The notes under the pieces: model-generated
Database searches by the model: none
What the model saw: the letters and a program-made list of their open reading frames with translations, nothing else
Told to the model about the DNA's origin: nothing
Shown: in pieces, positions 62,420 to 64,000 of the stretch
Position numbering within the stretch: position 1 is the stretch's first letter
Layout: every line of letters begins with the position of its first letter
Source: Flavobacterium sp. M31R6
GTDB taxonomy: Bacteria; Bacteroidota; Bacteroidia; Flavobacteriales; Flavobacteriaceae
Length of the DNA: 64,000 nucleotides
Direction: 5' to 3'
NCBI RefSeq assembly: GCF_013284035.1
Contig: NZ_CP054141.1
Location: 2,480,001 to 2,544,000, forward strand
Translations under genes and position numbers: made by a program

Positions 62420-63502
62420 TTATTTTTTATAGAAAGGGAGTTTTACCACTTTGGCAGGAACATCATTTTTTCTGATTCGGATATAAATATCACTATCAAC
62501 TGTACTATTGGCTGTTGTAACATAACCCAAACCAATTCCTTTGTTCATAGAAGGAGACATAGTTCCAGATGTTACAATTCCAATTACAGCTCCAGAACCA
62601 TCAACTATTTCATAGTCATGTCTTGGTACTGCACGCTCTTGCATTTCGAAAGCTACTAATTTTTTGGTTACACCTTCTTCTTTTTGTTTTTTTAAATTAT
62701 CAGAATTAGTGAATTCTTTGTTGAATTTGGTAATCCATCCTAAACCAGCTTCTAGAGGTGATGTTGTATCGTTGATATCGTTACCATATAAACAGAATCC
62801 CATTTCCAATCGCAAAGTATCTCTTGCTGCCAAACCAATAGGTTTAATATCATAAGCAGCTCCAGCCTCAAAAACTTTGTTCCAAATTGTTTCTACTTGG
62901 TCGTTCATGCAATAGATTTCAAATCCACCAGAACCTGTATAACCAGTTGCCGATATGATAACATTAGGGAAACCTGCAAAATCAGCTACTTCAAAATGGT
63001 AATAAGCAATGGCTGATAAATCTATAGACGATAAAGATTGCATCGCTTCAACCGCTTTTGGTCCTTGAATTGCCAATAAAGAATAATCATCTGATAGATT
63101 TTTCATTTCTACTCCCAAATCATTGTGAGCTGAAATCCAATCCCAATCTTTGTCAATGTTAGATGCATTTACAACCAATAAATATTGTTCTTCTTTCATT
63201 TTATAGATAATCAAATCATCTACAATTCCACCTTCATTATTAGGTAAACAAGAATATTGGGCTCTTCCAATAGTCAAAGTCGCAGCATCATTTGAAGTTA
63301 CTTTTTGGATCAAAGCCAAAGCATTTGGACCCGAGAGTATAAACTCTCCCATGTGCGACACATCAAAAACACCTACTGCATTTCGAACCGTTTCGTGTTC
63401 AGCATTTACCCCTTCATAAAGAATAGGCATATTGTATCCAGCAAACGGTAGCATTTTCGCTCCCAAACCCTCATGTATGTGCGTTAAAGCAGTATTTTTC
63501 AT
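62420..63502 (-). CDS. gcvT: Aminomethyltransferase, glycine cleavage system T protein
   Basis: 360 residues, usual length. [60 protein letters not shown] (folate-binding), [45 protein letters not shown] and [19 protein letters not shown]. It transfers the methylene group of glycine to tetrahydrofolate, releasing ammonia, with the P, H and L proteins, which are not here. Directly precedes the S41 protease gene. Confidence 0.97.
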   Translation of the reverse strand: MKNTALTHIHEGLGAKMLPFAGYNMPILYEGVNAEHETVRNAVGVFDVSHMGEFILSGPNALALIQKVTSNDAATLTIGRAQYSCLPNNEGGIVDDLIIYKMKEEQYLLVVNASNIDKDWDWISAHNDLGVEMKNLSDDYSLLAIQGPKAVEAMQSLSSIDLSAIAYYHFEVADFAGFPNVIISATGYTGSGGFEIYCMNDQVETIWNKVFEAGAAYDIKPIGLAARDTLRLEMGFCLYGNDINDTTSPLEAGLGWITKFNKEFTNSDNLKKQKEEGVTKKLVAFEMQERAVPRHDYEIVDGSGAVIGIVTSGTMSPSMNKGIGLGYVTTANSTVDSDIYIRIRKNDVPAKVVKLPFYKK

Positions 63503-63651
63503 TGTTTTTTTTATATAATTATTAAAGTGCTAATTTATAGTTTTTATTTTGCGTGGCAAAGCCTATAAACGTTGAAATACTTTACATTCTATAAAGCGTG
63601 ATTAATAAACGATAATCTGCAATTACGATATTGATTTTGGCGTAACTTTAC

Positions 63652-63695
63652 AGTTGAAAATTGCAGTCGTCTCTCCATAATTTTCAACTATGGAG
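63652..63695. repeat. Mutually exclusive inverted repeats upstream of gcvT
   Basis: AGTTGAAAATT (63652-63662) pairs with AATTTTCAACT (63679-63689); CTCCATA (63673-63679) pairs with TATGGAG (63689-63695). The two stems share bases at 63679 and 63689, and the second would have the first's right arm as its loop. Confidence 0.6.
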
Positions 63696-63754
63696 TTGGG
63701 TTTTAGGATTTATCCACGCCCAAAAGCGTGGGATATAGCTTCAATCTCTTACGC
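63692..63754 (+). repeat. Repeat family B, degenerate copy
   Basis: GGAGTTGGGTTTTAGGATTT, hairpin CCACGC (63714-63719) / GCGTGG (63726-63731), then ATAGCTTCAATCTCTTACGC. Compare GGGTCGGGCTATCC ... CTATCCCTTACGC at 3756-3815. Confidence 0.5.
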
Positions 63755-63760
63755 AAAAAG

Positions 63761-63800
63761 GCCAAACAAACTTAAATGATATAAAATAAGTTTGTTTGGC
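63761..63800 (-). terminator. Terminator of the right-edge gene
   Basis: GCCAAACAAACTTA at 63761-63774 and TAAGTTTGTTTGGC at 63787-63800, a perfect 14-bp stem. On the minus strand it is followed by CTTTTTGCG. Confidence 0.85.
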
Positions 63801-63819
63801 TTTCTTGAATGTGTTTTTT

Positions 63820-64000
63820 TTATTCTACCGCATTATAGAAAGTCACTTCGGGTTTGCCTATCACACCGGCATCTGTCATAATTTTTTGTAAAGCGGGGTC
63901 TTTTAGCCTCGCTTTAGCTTTCTCTAAATCACTTATGGCAAAAGTTACATAAACCATGTTGGGATCATCAATGCTTCTGGAGATGGCTCTGTCTACTAAT
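63820..64000 (-). CDS. Small protein of unknown function, 5' end cut by the window
   Basis: 59 codons before a TAA at 63822-63820, open to the right edge. Reads LVDRAISRSIDDPNMVYVTF then AISDLEKAKARLKDPALQKI, MTDAGVIGKPEVTFYNAVE. The alternation of strand-helix-strand and the DDPNMVYVTFAISDLEKAKA segment resemble dimeric alpha/beta-barrel (antibiotic biosynthesis monooxygenase-like) proteins, but this is only a structural impression. The terminator directly downstream confirms this is the real 3' end. Confidence 0.6.
   Translation of the reverse strand, partial: LVDRAISRSIDDPNMVYVTFAISDLEKAKARLKDPALQKIMTDAGVIGKPEVTFYNAVE

Larger units (their letters stand above)
63503..63819. other. Gap upstream of gcvT with overlapping hairpins
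   Basis: 317 bases holding a degenerate copy of repeat family B (63692-63754), two inverted repeats that share bases so that only one can form, and a terminator for the gene at the right window edge. I could not place the gcvT promoter with confidence. Confidence 0.5.

Noticed and set aside
1..64000. tRNA, rRNA or known riboswitch genes
   Set aside because: Spacers were read for tRNA-like cloverleaf ends and conserved rRNA segments; nothing convincing was seen. A covariance search would be needed to exclude small RNAs.

Overview
The window comes from an AT-rich bacterial chromosome (roughly two thirds A+T by eye) and reads as a member of the Bacteroidota, most likely Flavobacterium or a close relative. 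The grounds are: -7 promoter elements of the TAnnTTTG type in front of many genes; weak Shine-Dalgarno sequences; an OMP_b-brl_3-type TonB-dependent receptor; C-terminal repeats that look like type IX secretion sorting domains; a short MenE; and dispersed palindromic repeats of a kind I associate with Flavobacterium intergenic DNA. No rRNA, tRNA, CRISPR array, transposase or phage gene was seen. Both ends cut through genes: an ammonium transporter on the left (minus strand) and a small unknown protein on the right (minus strand).

Layout. 1-6.2 kb: amt (partial), a dipeptide epimerase/aminotransferase pair, a bacterial PH-domain protein, a GNAT/membrane-protein pair, a lipoprotein and a CPBP protease. 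6.2-13.5 kb: a Gfo/Idh/MocA oxidoreductase, the ComM/YifB ATPase, a lipoprotein gene enclosed between comM and a second diverged copy of the comM 3' end, a DEAD-box helicase and a YpfJ-type metallopeptidase. 13.6-22.0 kb: a 1350-residue orphan hybrid histidine kinase, a membrane protein, and a panB-rluA-like-aldehyde dehydrogenase run. 22.2-38.0 kb: a potassium island (below). 38.2-50.1 kb: serine deaminase, two DoxX proteins, a TonB-dependent receptor, an ArsC-like protein, CPBP protease plus menE, an acyl-CoA carboxylase beta subunit and a glucan phosphorylase. 50.4-64 kb: outer-membrane phospholipase, prfB with its programmed frameshift, threonine aldolase, YbaB, prolyl oligopeptidase, a cysteine synthase family enzyme, a secreted LamG protein, YebC, an S41 protease and gcvT.

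The potassium island is the most coherent system. A sigma-54 enhancer-binding regulator is followed by a kinase-less sensor protein on the opposite strand, then a run of three micro-genes (the middle one is kdpF), kdpA, kdpB, a composite palindromic repeat, kdpC, a porin, the KdpD-plus-Usp sensing half of KdpD, a HAMP-PAS histidine kinase, the membrane/kinase half of KdpD, KdpE, and the constitutive-type K+ transporter Kup. The locus therefore holds two kinases and two response regulators of different classes around one KdpFABC pump. The kinase-less sensor is a diverged paralogue of the HAMP kinase's input region.

Other points of interest are four copies of a hairpin-bearing intergenic repeat with conserved ends, several nested inverted repeats built from short word-like units, a canonical RF2 frameshift site in a lineage that mostly ignores Shine-Dalgarno pairing for initiation, and small genes overlooked by length cut-offs.
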